Position numbers and translations under genes: made by a program. Positions 23,746 to 37,123 of a DNA stretch of 64,000 nt are shown piece after piece; position 1 is the stretch's first letter; every line of letters begins with the position of its first letter. The stretch covers positions 1,503,819-1,567,818 of the forward strand of contig NW_006768774.1 of NCBI RefSeq assembly GCF_000204055.1. Direction: 5' to 3'. A model generated the notes under the pieces. It did no database searches and was not told the DNA's origin. It saw nothing but the letters and a program-made list of their open reading frames with translations. Source of the stretch: Melampsora larici-populina 98AG31. Its lineage: Eukaryota; Basidiomycota; Pucciniomycetes; Pucciniales; Melampsoraceae.

Positions 23746-25248
23746 CAGCCAGCTTTATGTAGGCTTATAGGGCTTATGTAAGTGTGATCATCTGAAATGA
23801 TCTCATCCAATCAAATTCAATTTCAAACCTTCGAATCGATCACCCACAAATCTCCACAACAACAGCTGTTAAGGGAAAATGTACAGCCCCTTATCTCATG
23901 CCCTGGCCCCGCACCTCCCTCCCACTTGAATATCTCGGACACTCTAAATACACATTGCACCACCAAGTGAAATCCTCCCTAGAGGCAAAGAAACTGATCA
24001 TGTGGTGACAGTTTTGGCTGGGAGCTGTCAACAAATGTCAACTTGATACACAAAGTTACTGCCAAAAAACAACTGGGTCAACTGGGTTTTTTGAAAACCG
24101 GGGCAGGTTTGAGAGCCACTATTGCACCACCAAGTGAAATCCTCCCTAGAGGCAAAGAAACTGATCATGTGGTGACAGTTTTCCTTGCTCAGAAGAGCAA
24201 ATCAAAGCATTACTTTAAACCCTCAAGGTCACCCCAGGTTTAAGCTCTGCAGAATTTGATGCCATGTCAGATAGCGCTTGCGGGATCATAGGCTTCTTGA
24301 CACATAGTATCTTCCAATGTACATTTGTTTGAGTAGTCAGCCTCCTTAGCACTTGTTCTCACGCTGACATCTTGAGGATGCTCAGGCAATTCCCTGCCAA
24401 GACAATTGACTGGACATTGATACGAGGAAGAAAACAACCATGGAGTCAGGAACCCCAGGGAAGATTGTCTTCAGAAGGGAAGGACTTCCATGATGCCTGG
24501 ATACCACAAGCTCAGGTCAGGCCTACATATTGGTTCCAGATGAAGAGATTGATGAAGTAAAATGTCACGTCAGATAAATTTTTTGAACAACAGTAGCTGG
24601 TGAATATCTCACACTCCAATTGGCAAACTAGGAATACTGCACCATGACAATCAGATTGAGTGCCATACATTGTATACTCTGTTTACTTTTCTCGAGGGAC
24701 ATAAGTGCAAAAGATTATCAGCATTCTTGATATCAGCGGGAAGAATGAACTGTGAAATATGTATGTATCTCCAAGTCAAAACTGAAGTGATCTTTAAATA
24801 GTCTTCAAGCTTTCTCCTTTCTAGCCCGTGGTGTGGCACAGATTACTAAAGCCCGTAGGTAAGGTCTTTGAAATAAGATGAGACAATTTGTCGTATGCCG
24901 AATAATTGATATTAGAATATATACATATGGGGATTTATGGGAAGGCAGGTGAACGAAGATTGTATACCGGCAAGAAAGCATCAGATGCCAAAGATATGCA
25001 GCAGATACAGATTTCGCTAATGTGGTGCGCTTGCGTACCGAGGTGCCTACCAGTCTTGTGAAGATGATTGGACAAACAGCAGGGTGGGAATAAATCATGA
25101 TGTATCAACCTATTGCCGTGGGTCTCAAATTTGATAAGGTTTCTGGAGATACGATTAATAGATTGATTGCTTTTGATACAAGAGACAGCAAAAATATTGC
25201 GTTAGATCTACAATGACTTACATCAGCACCAACACAAATGAATGAGAA
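23746..25248. other. Intergenic region with a trapped half-MITE
   Basis: It contains the 62-bp direct repeats and family A half-element described separately. Otherwise no gene is recognised; open frames near 24.4 and 24.8 kb have no supporting features. Confidence 0.5.
23954..24182. repeat. 62-bp perfect direct repeat flanking a truncated family A MITE
   Basis: Host sequence at 23954-24015 (ATTGCACCACCAAGTG...GACAGTTTT) is repeated base for base at 24121-24182. The intervening 105 bp (24016-24120) is the loop plus right arm of the element seen whole at 1251-1412, starting GGCTGGGAGCTGTCAA and ending GTTTGAGAGCC. The left arm is missing. Confidence 0.85.
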
Positions 25249-25859
25249 TCAAAATCCGTAAGCGGTTTGATTTCCTCCTGTACCATAGGGCATGCTTGAG
25301 TTATATCCTCCACCATATCCAGCAGCTCCAATGGGACCATTCAATCCGCCGAGCCCATCATCAGCTGTCATCTGACCTACTCCGACGGCCTTAGCAACCC
25401 TGAACTCGTTTTGCAAAGAATTCCGCATTTTATCAAGTGAGAGAATTAACGACTTGACGGCTTCTTGGATTGCTTGAATAGGCGTATGAGTGCCATCGGT
25501 TTGTACTTTGATGATGAAGCGAGGTTCCAAGGGATGTGGTACTTTGTAACCAGCAAAAATCACGTATTCCATCTGCAGAAGCTGACTGAAAGGCATGACG
25601 CGCAAAAATCTGAGCGACGGTTGGCGAATGTATAATGCCTGATTTACTTACGCGCGAAGCATGTTTCCGAGAGTATGATCTTCCTTGTTGATTGTTACAG
25701 TGCAAGCATTGGGAATCTTTGTGTCTTCATCAATTGTTAATCTGATAATACAATGCCTGGTTAGAATTCGAAGCGTAAATCGCGCCTTTGAAACGAAGTT
25801 GCTGACTTCGATTCACCTTCACCCAAGGTGTAAAGCTCGTATCGATTGGGAGCGTTCAT
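25249..25859 (-). CDS. RPB11: RNA polymerase II subunit RPB11
   Basis: Three exons (25807-25859, 25652-25741, 25249-25585) join in phase to give 159 aa. RPB11 dimerises with RPB3 to nucleate RNA polymerase II assembly. The N-terminus [18 protein letters not shown] is followed by the archaeal-RpoL/alpha-like motif [18 protein letters not shown], then [20 protein letters not shown] and the C-terminal dimer helix. The usual family length is about 115-120 aa. Here about 40 extra residues rich in Gly, Asn, Tyr and Ser follow the final helix ([19 protein letters not shown]). The gene is divergent from RPL28 with about 0.7 kb between start codons. Confidence 0.95.
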
Positions 25860-26553
25860 AGTGGATCAACCAAGATAGAATGGCCGCTTCTAAAAATACA
25901 TGAGCGTTTGATCAGCTGGAGGCCTGAGGATGGTCATTGGTCCAGAACCGTGCGGAGATCTTTGGTTTTGGAGATGCGATCGCGACACGTTATTGCTGAC
26001 TCACTCCGACAGGACAAAGCGCGTGTTATGAGACCGAAGATTTCAATGCTCGGTGTGATGAGTGGAAAGTGACTTGAGAGTGCCGGGAGCTAGCGAGGTT
26101 GTCGAAGGTGACGGCAGAGATTGGCGGGATTTCGAGGGGCGTCGCAGGTTGAGTTAATGGACGAGTCATCTTGTGTCAGGTACCAGGTCAGTCGGAGGAC
26201 CGGGGCAGCCGCAAGTGGCTGTCGGGTTGTGCCTGCAATGCTGCTGCGGACTGCGATACAAAGCGAGATGCACAAAACTGTAAACCTATATCCCGCTTCC
26301 TCCAGAATACTCGCAACGGGCACACACAAGCACTAAGTTAGCCAATCGAAGATAACGTCAACACTAGCGGGTCAGTCAAACCGTATACCTCAAGGTGAGC
26401 ACCTTTCAGCTATTCAACTCGATTGTCAATTTCAACGCCAGAAGAGGCACGATACTGAGCTTTTCATTGGTCCACATGCTGACTGTTTATTCCTTTGAAC
26501 ATCATTCTCAAAACTCATGACTCTCATCAACACCCCTGGACAAAATCTATCAG
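25860..26553. promoter_or_regulatory. Shared divergent promoter region of RPB11 and RPL28
   Basis: The 694 bp lie between two divergent start codons and contain no supported gene. The sequence is GC-richer than most intergenic DNA in the window. No TATA box is obvious. Confidence 0.45.
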
Positions 26554-27236
26554 ATGCCGACCCGATTCTCTAACACCCGAAAGCACCGTGGTCACGTTTC
26601 TGCTGGTCACGGACGAGTGGGAAAGCACCGTAAACATCCTGGTGGTCGTGGTTTAGCTGGTGGTCAACATCATCACCGAACAAGTTAGCTATCAAATCAA
26701 TCAGAAACATGTCTCCCTCGAATTGGTTTCCCTTACGATCAACTTTTTTTAAATTAGATTTCGATAAGTACCATTATGGTTACTTCGGTAAAGTTGGTAT
26801 GAGGTACTATCACAAGACCAAGAACCAATACTGGCGACCAGTAATCAACTGCGACAAGCTAGCTGTACGTGGGGCGGTTGTTACCTTACATTTAGTAATC
26901 AGAACATTGATATTTTTGCGGTTGAATTATTCAGTCATTATTGCCAGAGGATCAGCGGAAACCCGTAGGTGACAAGGTCCCAGTCATCGACACCACAGCC
27001 CATGGATTCGGTAAAGTTCTTGCAAAGGGACGTCTACCTTCAACACCTTTCATTGTCAAGGCCCGGTTTGTAAGTAAGAGGGCTGAGGAAAAAATCAAGG
27101 TCAGCTTTCTTATCCACTTTCTCAACAGTCGGCATCAGACTGATCTTTTTCTCGCAACTCATTTGGTTATCATCCCATGTAACGCATTTTATCACTGTTT
27201 TAGGAGGCCGGCGGTGTTGTTGTAATTGAAGCATAA
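26554..27236 (+). CDS. RPL28: 60S ribosomal protein L28 (uL15)
   Basis: Four exons (26554-26683, 26758-26864, 26935-27099, 27204-27236) give 144 aa, matching the roughly 149-aa family. The N-terminus [20 protein letters not shown] is followed by [34 protein letters not shown] and [17 protein letters not shown], all hallmarks of eukaryotic uL15 of the large ribosomal subunit. The final exon supplies only ten codons ([10 protein letters not shown]). Short exons with an early intron are typical of fungal ribosomal protein genes. Confidence 0.97.
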
Positions 27237-27631
27237 ACTATGTCACTTCGCCTTGTCCTTCGTGTATGCCGAACGGGTTCCCCGCATGCAATGACTTCAT
27301 CCTTTTCTTTCCACTGAAGACTTTGCATGTCCCTTCACCTCTTGCCGCCCCATTATCGATCACCTCATTTGTACAAAGGACTACTCGTTATTAAGAAAAT
27401 GCCGCTCTTTTGGAGTATGGTTCGCCAGATGCCTTTACCCTGTTGCCTTTCTGTCACCACTTCCGTCCTAGATCCTGGGCATTCTGTCACAAATTGCGTA
27501 CATTTGTACTCTATACGTTGACTCTGCTGATAAATAAGATCTCATCGCCCTAGCCTGCTGAAAGAATGTTAGGCGCGGTTTAGCCAATAACACGGGTCTG
27601 TGGTAGAGCCATAATGAGTGACATGCTGTTC

Positions 27632-27779
27632 AGGGCGCGTTCACTTGGGCAATTTTTGGACCAAAATTGGAATCTGTAAATTTCAAAATGTCAAAATAGA
27701 CCATACATACTCCACCAAACCAGCACTTTAAATTTTGCAGAAGGCAATTTCTGACCAGGAATTGCTGTAAATGCACCCT
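27632..27779. mobile_element. Probable degenerate 148-bp MITE
   Basis: The ends AGGGCGCGTTCAC and (reverse complement) AGGGTGCATTTAC are imperfect inverted repeats, followed by matching CAATT motifs further in. No target duplication could be fixed. Weak evidence. Confidence 0.35.
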
Positions 27780-30285
27780 AAGTAAAAATCAGCCTGAGTC
27801 TTTCCTTGTGTGACACGACTGAGTGAAATGCCTGGCCAGCTGGGCACACCATGGACAGATCAAACACTCAAATACTTCTAAAAACCCTACCAAAACACAG
27901 TGCATGTCTAGTGGATATCATCACATTCCAACAGTTGTCTGAACGTGGATGCGCAAGAAAGATTTGTTTTGATGTTGATAAGAACAAGATTGGAGCACAG
28001 TGGTAAGCCATGTGAGATTAATGGGAAGGGAAGAACATAAAGTACTCTGTAGAATCAGGCTCACCAGGTCATAACCCTATATGAGGTCAAGGACATGATT
28101 GAATATACATCTACATGAAAATATGTAAGTAGAAGGCATATTGAATTGTTTGGGAAGAAAGTAAACAATGACTCCAACCTATCCAGGTACCCTGAGGCTG
28201 TAGCAGGTTCATGAAAGAAATAGTGTGCTTCAAGTTGGCCAAAAAGGTGCTTAAAATCTCATGGATTTCCTTGATTATGAGCATGGTGGTGGTTGCAGAA
28301 AATCATATGCTAGTATAAAATATGCTTCTTATCAAATGTGAGATGATAAGAGCATACAATCTGCTGAGAAATATGCCATGCTTGAATGTTATGTTGGGGG
28401 CTAAAACTTGCAATTTGTTTTCCAATAGATGGCAATCTTTTTTCAAGACTGATTGTTGGTGTTTTGACATCATATTTAAAAGCATGGTATGTGCATAGCA
28501 GGTCTATAATTTTTATCAAGCCAGATTGAATTGGTCATGCAAATGTAAAACCCATTTTTATATCATCTAGGAGCAGATAGGCATGATCCAATAAGGTTTT
28601 TGGGGGTGAACAAGCTGATGAATACTCCAAAAAATGGATTGGAGCAAACACTTCCAAATGAGATCAAGCAAGATACATGACAATCAATATGGAACAACAT
28701 GAGACAGACATGAGAGGAGGAGACAGAAGAATCAGAGGAAAAAATATGATGCAGAGTAGATGTGAACAATCCAGATCTGTTGAACAGTTGATGAGATTTT
28801 GTGATTGAATAGTTCAAATGTCATCTAGTGTTCCAAAATGACCTCAAGATCTTGTCATTTATCATTTGGTTTGATTTCTTTTCTTTTCCTGATCTCTTTT
28901 GTTATAAAACTAAAACTTTGAAAAAAACATCTCATCCATTTGTGTTATTCAACATGTCCATCCTTGGAATTCAGGTTAAGGAGAACATGCAAAGATATCT
29001 TAATATTCTGGAATCTTTTTATGTTTTATTTTGTTTTATTTTGTTTCTCTCTGTGTTTCTTCTCTTTTAAAGTCCAACCATTCCAGCAAAACTTCTCTCC
29101 CCTGTACAAAACCTCATACTTTTTGAGGTTTTCTTGAATTTTTTCTTTTCACAAAGCATGAACTTGAAGCATATATAGAAGAAAGATATATCCTTCAATT
29201 GAACAATCATCTGTCTTTGTGATCATTCATCTGTAAATCTTTTACAATATCTTCATGATTGTTGTTCAGCTTTCATGGCTAGCTGTGAGACCATCCTTTC
29301 TTTTATCATTTAGTAAGATTTGACATAGCCATTCTGTGGTCAACACACACATCATGATCAGGTGTGGTTAAGTCAATTCTAGAGAAAACCGGAAAAACCA
29401 GTCACAGTCATCTTATCTGCTGCATTTCATTTGCTGCACTGATAAACTTTTTGTGATTAATTTAGGAAATTCAGAACAAGTTAGACAATTGAAGATGAAA
29501 GAAAAATAATATTTAGCTTTGACTTGAGTTTGACTCATTTGAGGCAGCCTGTTAGTTTGCCATCTTGTTGCACTTCTCTAACATAGAGTAGCCCCTTGAG
29601 CTTTTCAAACTTTGTAACTATATGGTACCAACTGCAAGGAAAAGAAGTATGAAACATCAACCTATTTGTTTCCTTCACCAAGATCACAAACTAAAACTTT
29701 CAAGTATCAAAGGAAACCTTGACTACTTTCAGACCAAATTATCAACTTTCAAACTTTCAAACTTCTCAACCAGAAGATTCACTTATCTCTCTCATCCTAT
29801 ATATCATACATCCAAACCCATTTTTTCTTTCAAAAGAAAAAAACCAACCAAAAAAGGTTATTCATTCTTTTGTAAAACACCCATTGTAATAAAAAAGAAA
29901 AAAACAGTAAAGCTTGAATGCGCAAAAGAAAAAAATCTTATATCCCTTACCCTATATTTAAGATTATGTTGTAAATAAACCTACTTAAATGAAAAAAAAT
30001 CCATTTGAAAAAAAAAAGTTTCTTACCCTTTTTGTGTAATTTCATTTTTGGTGAATCAAAATGAAAAAAACGAAAACGAAAAACAGAAGAAGAAAAACAA
30101 AAAAGTAAAAAAAGTAAAGTAAAATTATAGATTTTTAAATAAAATAAATAAAAAAGTGAGAATGAAGAGAAAGAACACAACCACATCATCATCAACTAAC
30201 CACCACCAACCACCACCAACCACCAACAAAAACCGCCAACAAAACCAAACCAAAGAACAACAACCAAGGATCCTTCCAACTGATC
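27780..30285. other. AT-rich intergenic region
   Basis: No gene recognised in about 2.5 kb. The stretch 29800-30250, downstream of the nucleoporin gene, is rich in A runs and CCACCAACC repeats. Confidence 0.5.
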
Positions 30286-33200
30286 CTATCTCTTTTTATT
30301 CCGACCACCCGGTAATTTCTTAACTTGTCTACCACTCCCACCTACTCCTCCTACACTTTCATTACTACCACCTCCACTGACTCCCATACTAAACAAAACA
30401 TTCCCACCAGCCGGTGTACCCGGTGTAACCGGAGGATTATTACTCGCTCCAAATGTAAACCCTCCAGTTGAAGCAGTTCCAACACCAGGTGTACCAGTTC
30501 CAGTACCAGTTCCAAATCCATTTCCATTTCCAAACGAACTCATCGTACTTGATCCAGTCCCAAACGTATTCATTACGCCTGTTCCATTCTCTTTAGTTCC
30601 GTTTCCGAATAAAGATCCACTTGATGATCCTCCAGCAACACTACCACTACCAAACGTGAACCCATTAGAAGATGTAGACCCAGGTTTACCAAAGATACTA
30701 TCAGGTGCTGCTGTAGTCGTACTAGCTCCAAATGTGAATGTACTACTAGATGGGGTAGCACTAGGTGGTACAATAGGTGTAGCACTTGCTGCTCCGAATG
30801 AAAACCCATTTGAGGTACCGTTAGCTTGGATTGGTGGTGTAGCCGTCACACCAGTGGAACCAAACATCGAGGAAGTGTTTCCATTCGTCGTGACCGAAGG
30901 CGTGCCTCCAAAAGTGAAAGGTGTAGAAGTCGTGGCAGCCGGGGTAGTCACAGGGGCTGGAGTGTTAAAAGAAAAGGGTGAAGACGAAACTGGCGGTGGT
31001 TGGGCAGCAGTGAGAGTCGTATTCGTAGATGCACCAAAACTAAAACTTGGAGTTGGAGCACTGCTAGTGACAGGTGCAGATGGGTTTCCAAATAGACTGG
31101 TTGAAGCATTTGAAACTGGAGTATTAGTCGAATTGAAACTGAAATCACTCCCAGCAGGATTAGTACTTTGAACATTACTTCCGAACAATGAAGGTGAAGT
31201 CGGGTTTGTCTTAGTACTCTCTACGTTATTGGAACCGAATAAATTTGTAGGTTGTGATGAGACCGAAGGAGTAATGCCACCACCAAAGCTGAACCCGGTC
31301 GAAACCCCACTCGTTCCTCCAGAGCCAATTGGATTACTACTGACTGGATTTCCAAACAGAGACGTACTAGAAGTTGTTGTAGCAGCAGGAGTAGCAGCGC
31401 CAAATGCGAAGCTCGGTGTAGGATTCGAGGAACCGAAGATGGACGAACTGGAGTTGTTCTGATTAGTAGCTGTCGTCGTTGATGGGGCAGTGACAGCAGT
31501 ACCAAAGAGTGATTTGGGCTCCTTGCCAGCTTCAGTTACAGTGGTGCTGCTGTCAAAAGTCAGTTTAGGCTCCGTTGTAGTACTGGGCGTGGCAGCACTA
31601 CCAAACATCGACTTAGGCTCGGTCGTAGCGTTTGATGTCGCGAAACCGCCAAACAACGACTTGGTCTCCGGCTGAGCCGCAGTAATTGCACTGCCAAAGA
31701 GGGATTTGGGCTCCGCTGTGGATGAGGTAGGAGTGGTGCCAAATAGAGATTGGGTTTCCGTTGTTGTTGTTGGTGCTGGTGTAGCCCCAAAGAGAGACTT
31801 TGGATTACTGCTATTGAAACCAAGACTGCCAGTATTGGTGCCAAAGATTGAAGTCGGTGCAACAGGCGCAGCAGTAGCCTATGAGAAAAGTAATGTAAGA
31901 TCAGTATAACACACAACAAGCATCTTCCAAACAACCAATATAAGCAAACCTCTTTATCCACACCCATGGATGTATTCCCAGTTTCATTCTTGTCAGCAGC
32001 AGCAGCGGAAGACGTGGTCGAAGTCGGCTCAGGGTTGCCAAACAAATTGGTCTTCGGTGTAGGCTTTTCAGTCGCACTGCTCGTGATATTACTAAAAAAG
32101 TTAGGAGGTGCTTGGCCACTCGGGATACGAGAGAAATTGGTAGTACTCGTACTCCCAACCTGCTCGTTACTAGGCGCAGAAGGAGTGGCAGCAGAAGGAG
32201 TAGGATCAACGGGTTTAGAAAAGAATGGCGAAGGATTGGCAGTACTAGCTGGTTTATTGAAAGAGAAAGTAGGTGCAGGTTCTGTTTTCTCAGAGGCCGG
32301 AGCAGCGATTCGTTGAAAGATTGATTGAGAGTTAGTTTGAGTTTGAGTTTGATCTTGAGTCTGATCAGGTTGAGCACTCGTCGGAGTCGGTTTGAAGGAT
32401 GCAAATTTCTCAAGCTTGAAACTGCTTGGGAATGTGGTAGGTAATTTGATTTTCTTCAAACTAGCTATCTCTTGCTTAGAAGCAGACGAATCATCCTCAT
32501 CATCGTCATCGCCGAGTGAGGGTAGATCTTCTTCACGAGCTGAAAACACTTTGGGCTTATGAGCACTTTGACGACTAGAGAATGTACGACCAGGCCTGAG
32601 TGATGAGCTGGCTCGCTGTTGGCGTTGATTGGTGGCAGGCTGTAAAGCAGCAGAAGAAGAACGAATGAGGGATCTTAACGCAGTGGGTCCGTTGCTTTCT
32701 TCTACCTCGGGACTGAGAAGCTTCGTCGCCATCACACTGTCCGCGTTTTGATCTTCTTCGGCTTCCGGTATTGGTGAGGGTGACTTGATCGCATTCAGAC
32801 CAGTCTTGGTCGTCTTCTTATTTTTCGGAGAAGGGTCTACATTACCCACAACACTGTTTTTCTCGGCACTTGACCGTAATGCGCTTCTAGTGATCCGAGT
32901 ACTTGGAGTGGCGATAGGTTCAAGATTTTCTTCATCGGCCACTGATGGATCACGACTTCTTCGACCACTGTTAACTTTAGCCTTGGTTGAACTGCTTGTC
33001 AATTTTCCAATCTTGCGACTCGATCGACGTAGTTGTGAATTATCTCCATTAGCAATATCTGTTGACTTGGATCTATGACGCCTAGGACGATCCTCTTGCA
33101 TATCCTGATCTTCAACTTCTTTATTGATATTCTCCCGATTCAATTTCTCTTCATACCTCTGAAGTTTCTTAAGCTCTTCCCTTAATTTACCCTTCCTTTC

Positions 33201-34804
33201 CTCGAGTCTCTTGATTCGATCTTTTTCAATTCGTTTGTTAAAAGGTGCAATCAATTTCTTGTTGCTCATATTCAACATTTCTAATTCTTCTTCTTCATAT
33301 AAGGCTGCTAAACTATTCTTAGTCTTACTTCGTGCAAGTAATTGAATTGAACTAGAACGTTGAGTTGCAATCGAAGCAGGTGTAGGAACAGGAATCTGAG
33401 GAAGCTACAAAAACGAGTATAGTCCATTAAAATCTCAAGGTTGATGTGATAAAAGAGTCGAGAATTTAAACTTACATTTGGAGTACGCATGGCTTCACTT
33501 AGAGCAGAGGTTGCGCCCCTTCGACTTTCCAAGGCTTCCAATATACGTTCAGCTTCATTTTTAGGGAATGGTCGACCTTCCACTGAGCAAAAATACCATC
33601 CACATCAGTCAAGATCATCGTGATTGAAAACAAACCTCAAGTTAAACTTACACTCTCTCTTCTGTCTCTCTCTTTCAGCTTTTAAATTATTCATCTGTTC
33701 CTGAGTCATGAATCCTAATTCAGGATCCCAACACATCTGTTTCTTTGATATTGATCCATTCGGATCTGAACCAACAAAAGAAGTTTGATCACCTCCACTT
33801 TCAGGATTCGGGTTTCGAACAGGACTGATACTCATTTCATCGGCAAACCGCTTTCGATTGGTAAAATCGACATCTTTGGCTACTGATCCTTGACGGTAAC
33901 TAAAGACACTTGTTCCTCTTCGATTGGTATCATTAAGGTTAGATGAACGTGGTGGTGGTCGATTGAATAGATTAGTTTGCTGTCGGAAGGGTGAAGTTGA
34001 TCTTTGATGAACTGGACTTAAAGCAGATGATCGGATCACCGATTTCCTATAAGGTGAAACGGATCTCATTCGAAGTTCAGATGATGGATTGAGATCATTT
34101 GATTGATTTTGATGATGATTAGATGAAGATGTATCGGTTGGAAAGATTTGAAGTTGAGCATGTGGAGTGACACGAGGTCTTCGAGTAGCAAAAGAGAGTG
34201 AAGAAGTAGAAGTAGAGGTTGGAATGCCATTAGGTTGAGAAGGAAAGGGGATAAAAGGAGATTGAGATCGATACCAAGGTTGCTGAGGAGCAGAAAGCTG
34301 AGGTAAAGTGATAGAAGGAGTTAGACGCGATGGAGGAGGTTGTAAGAAAGAAGAAGAAGAGGAAGAAGATGATAAAGGAGGATGATTAAGATTAGATGAT
34401 GAGAGATTTGAAAGTTTTGGTAAGGATGAAGGAGATTGATTGATGGTGAGTTGATTTGATGGTATTGAAGAATCGATTTGATGATTTGTAGTTGATGGTG
34501 GTTTTGAATGAGCACCGAATAACCAACCCACACATTTACCAAGTAAACTACTTTTCTGTGTTGGTTGATTTGGTGGTTGATTTTGAAGATGAGTAGATTG
34601 GAATAGAGAAGAACCAGCTACGATACCATGTTCGACTTGATTAAGATCTTGATTTGATTGATTGAATGAATTGATCGATTGACTTGGTTTTCTTCTTGAA
34701 TATGGATTATAAGAACTTGATGTGGTTTTAAGAATCGAATGTTTGATTGATTTCCCAGTTTGTGGTTTTCTAGATTCTAGTTTAAGCTTCAGTGTCTCTG
34801 ACAT
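30286..34804 (-). CDS. Nuclear-basket FG nucleoporin (Nup1/Nup124/Nup153-like)
   Basis: Four exons (33652-34804, 33476-33582, 31950-33404, 30286-31878) join in phase to give 1435 aa. The final exon is an FG-repeat domain with dozens of SLFG, SMFG, FGN and FSFG units in Ser/Thr/Ala/Pro-rich linkers, which binds transport receptors inside nuclear pores. A central coiled or basic segment (RIEKDRIKRLEERKGKLREE) follows. The N-terminal 385 residues are Ser/Gln/Pro-rich with basic motifs, and the extreme C-terminus ends in VKKLPGGRNKKR, the type of basic tail found on Nup1-, Nup60- and Nup153-class basket proteins. Exact orthology among these fast-evolving proteins is uncertain. No Ran-binding domain was noticed. 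Confidence 0.85.
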
Positions 34805-36835
34805 GGTTTGATGGTTTGGTTTGATTTGATTTTCTCTTTATCTTTGAAAGAACTTGAACTTCATGGGTGATGGTGAGGTTGATTGATGAGGTTGATTGAT
34901 ATGGTGAATTTGATGCTGAGAATGATTTGATTTGAATTTTCTATTCTGCTCAGCTTTTTTTCATTTCAACTCAAACTCAGCTTGACTTTTTGCCATCTCA
35001 GTACTAAACACTCATCATTCAATCAATTCTCACTTCTTTCTATCTTTCTCTTTCATTCATCTTTCTCACTTATCTTTTGTATATGTATCTTCATTGACTT
35101 CATTCTCACTTTCTATACAGCCCATCGACATTCTCCTTTTCCGAACATCAATCCCTCATCTTCGGATTTAACTATTCTATATTTCCAAATTAGGAAAAAA
35201 CCTACACAAAAATCCCGTTACCATTTTCCCTCAATCTCAGCATATCTTCTACCACAAATCTTTATATCGAAAAAAACAATCTTCGATCTTCATCATCAAA
35301 ACCTTCCAGAGCTTTTCCATCGAACAACCCACTCTGCTAAATCGATTTTGCTATCTCTGGAACTTGAAGTAGCGTGAAGTGCTTTCTGTCCTCACAAACT
35401 CTCCCCTGACAAAACCCGGATCAATTGGCGATGAAACTTCCTTAGCTTTATAGAACCAGCTTCATTTTAGGGCAACAGGTTCGTCACAACGCGTCAGGCG
35501 TGATTTTTGAACTTTTGAAAAGAAAAGAACTTGAGCAAATGGAAATCAACTCCCTCACCTGGTGGACCACTTATCAATGGGCTTGAACAGCTTGACCTCA
35601 AGTATTCTTCACGTTCACTCCATGTAAATCAACATACTCAAGTTAACAAAGTTCAATAGGTGTCTCAGCATCTTTTTGGAAGATATACTGAAAAGAAACC
35701 CAGGCCTCAAATTTCTTGTGCAGGTCAGAAGCCTCAGTAAAATAGTAAAGGGAATCTTTGGAATCCTCATTGCACTTTGCTTGACACTGAGAAATAATCA
35801 TCAAAAAATACTCTATGTGATGATTCTCATACATCAGAAAAAGACCATTTGCTCACTTTTTTCCAAACAAAAAATTGATTAAGTAGGCAATTTTGATTTA
35901 ATGATTTCAACAAAATCTTACACTTTTGACTTAACCCTCAAATACTTTTAACAATCTTTTTAAAGTTTAATTCTTGGGTACAAATAATTCAGTCAATCTC
36001 ATCAGAACCAAGAATAAATTGATTTCTTCAGCTTACATATTTGTATTAAAGGCATAACTTATAGGTGATTGGAAAACAAGTAAAGTGTTTTCCTCTTGTA
36101 TATACTAAACCTTACAGCCTTATGTGCCAAAAAGTTCAACATACAGTATGAGGTTCTTGTTCCTCAGGAGAAGCAAAGACTCAAGAAATACCAGGTGTGA
36201 TCCAACTTCAATAGGTTTGTTGATGACTGTTTTCTATAGGCAGACCAGACAAGGGAGAGCAGAAAAGTGGTTCAAACAATGAAAGTTATACATCCATAAA
36301 TAGGACTAGAGCAAAATTGTATGTCTAAGACTACATGACCCATATTCTACTTTCAGAGTGATGATCTTTCACCTAAGAATCCAGCTGGAGATTCCTTTGT
36401 GTCAGTATCATCTACAATTCATGGAAGGACTGTGATCTTGAAATACTTTCAACTGTGACCTTCTCTTCAAAACACAAGTCCTCAAATCATCTACATACTT
36501 TCTTTTGTCTTTCTTTCACATTTGTTGCATACATTCATACCAGAGTGCTAATTTATTTCTAAAATATCCTTGGAAAGATAAAGACAGAGTCATGATTTTT
36601 TTAAGATGATGTTTGGCTTTAGGTTTAGTGTCTCAGTCATGATTTTTAAGTTCTTTCTAAATGTCTTTTTTACCTTTCATGTTGAAGATTAAATGACTTC
36701 AGAAAATCTACATATCTATTTTTTAGAATGGGCCACCTTGTTTTTGAAAGTAAGATAAGATATGATGACCACAAATATTAAGGCATAGAGTGTTTTTTGT
36801 TGATTGTCAAGTTTTATTTTTTTTTTACCATGAAT
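34805..36835. other. Intergenic region upstream of the nucleoporin gene
   Basis: The first ~600 bp are CT-rich and presumably hold the promoter and leader. No gene is recognised further on. Confidence 0.5.
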
Positions 36836-36837
36836 TA

Positions 36838-37121
36838 TGGCGTTCAAACATGCGCGAGAAATTTGCAAGTTGCAAGAAAGTTCTGTGCAAGTTCTTTTAA
36901 ACATCTTGCATAGAACTTCCACAAAACTTGCAGACTTAAGAAAGTTATGTGTGAACCTAGGCTTCCCCGCTTCGAGGACTCAGTTTGCCCTTGATGAGAT
37001 ACATACAGCAGGGGGTTGCAAAAAAATTAATTAAGCAAGATCCGTGCAAGATTTCTTGCACGGATCTTGCACGGATCTTGCACATTGGTTTTGCAAATTT
37101 CTTGCACATGTTTGAACACCA
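36838..37121. mobile_element. 284-bp TIR element with TA duplication and internal GCAAGATC repeats
   Basis: The left end TGGCGTTCAAACATG and the right end CATGTTTGAACACCA are inverted repeats flanked by TA (36836-36837 and 37122-37123). Inside, the motif GTGCAAGATCC and its complement recur, giving CAAGATCCGTGCAAGATTTC, CTTGCACGGATCTTGCACGG and so on. The internal arm is therefore strongly self-complementary. No coding capacity is apparent. Compatible with a Tc1/mariner-type MITE. Confidence 0.75.
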
Positions 37122-37123
37122 TA

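Noticed and set aside
30656..32324. Plus-strand frames across the nucleoporin gene
   Set aside because: They are antisense readings of the FG-repeat exons, with valine- and proline-rich low complexity and no independent evidence.
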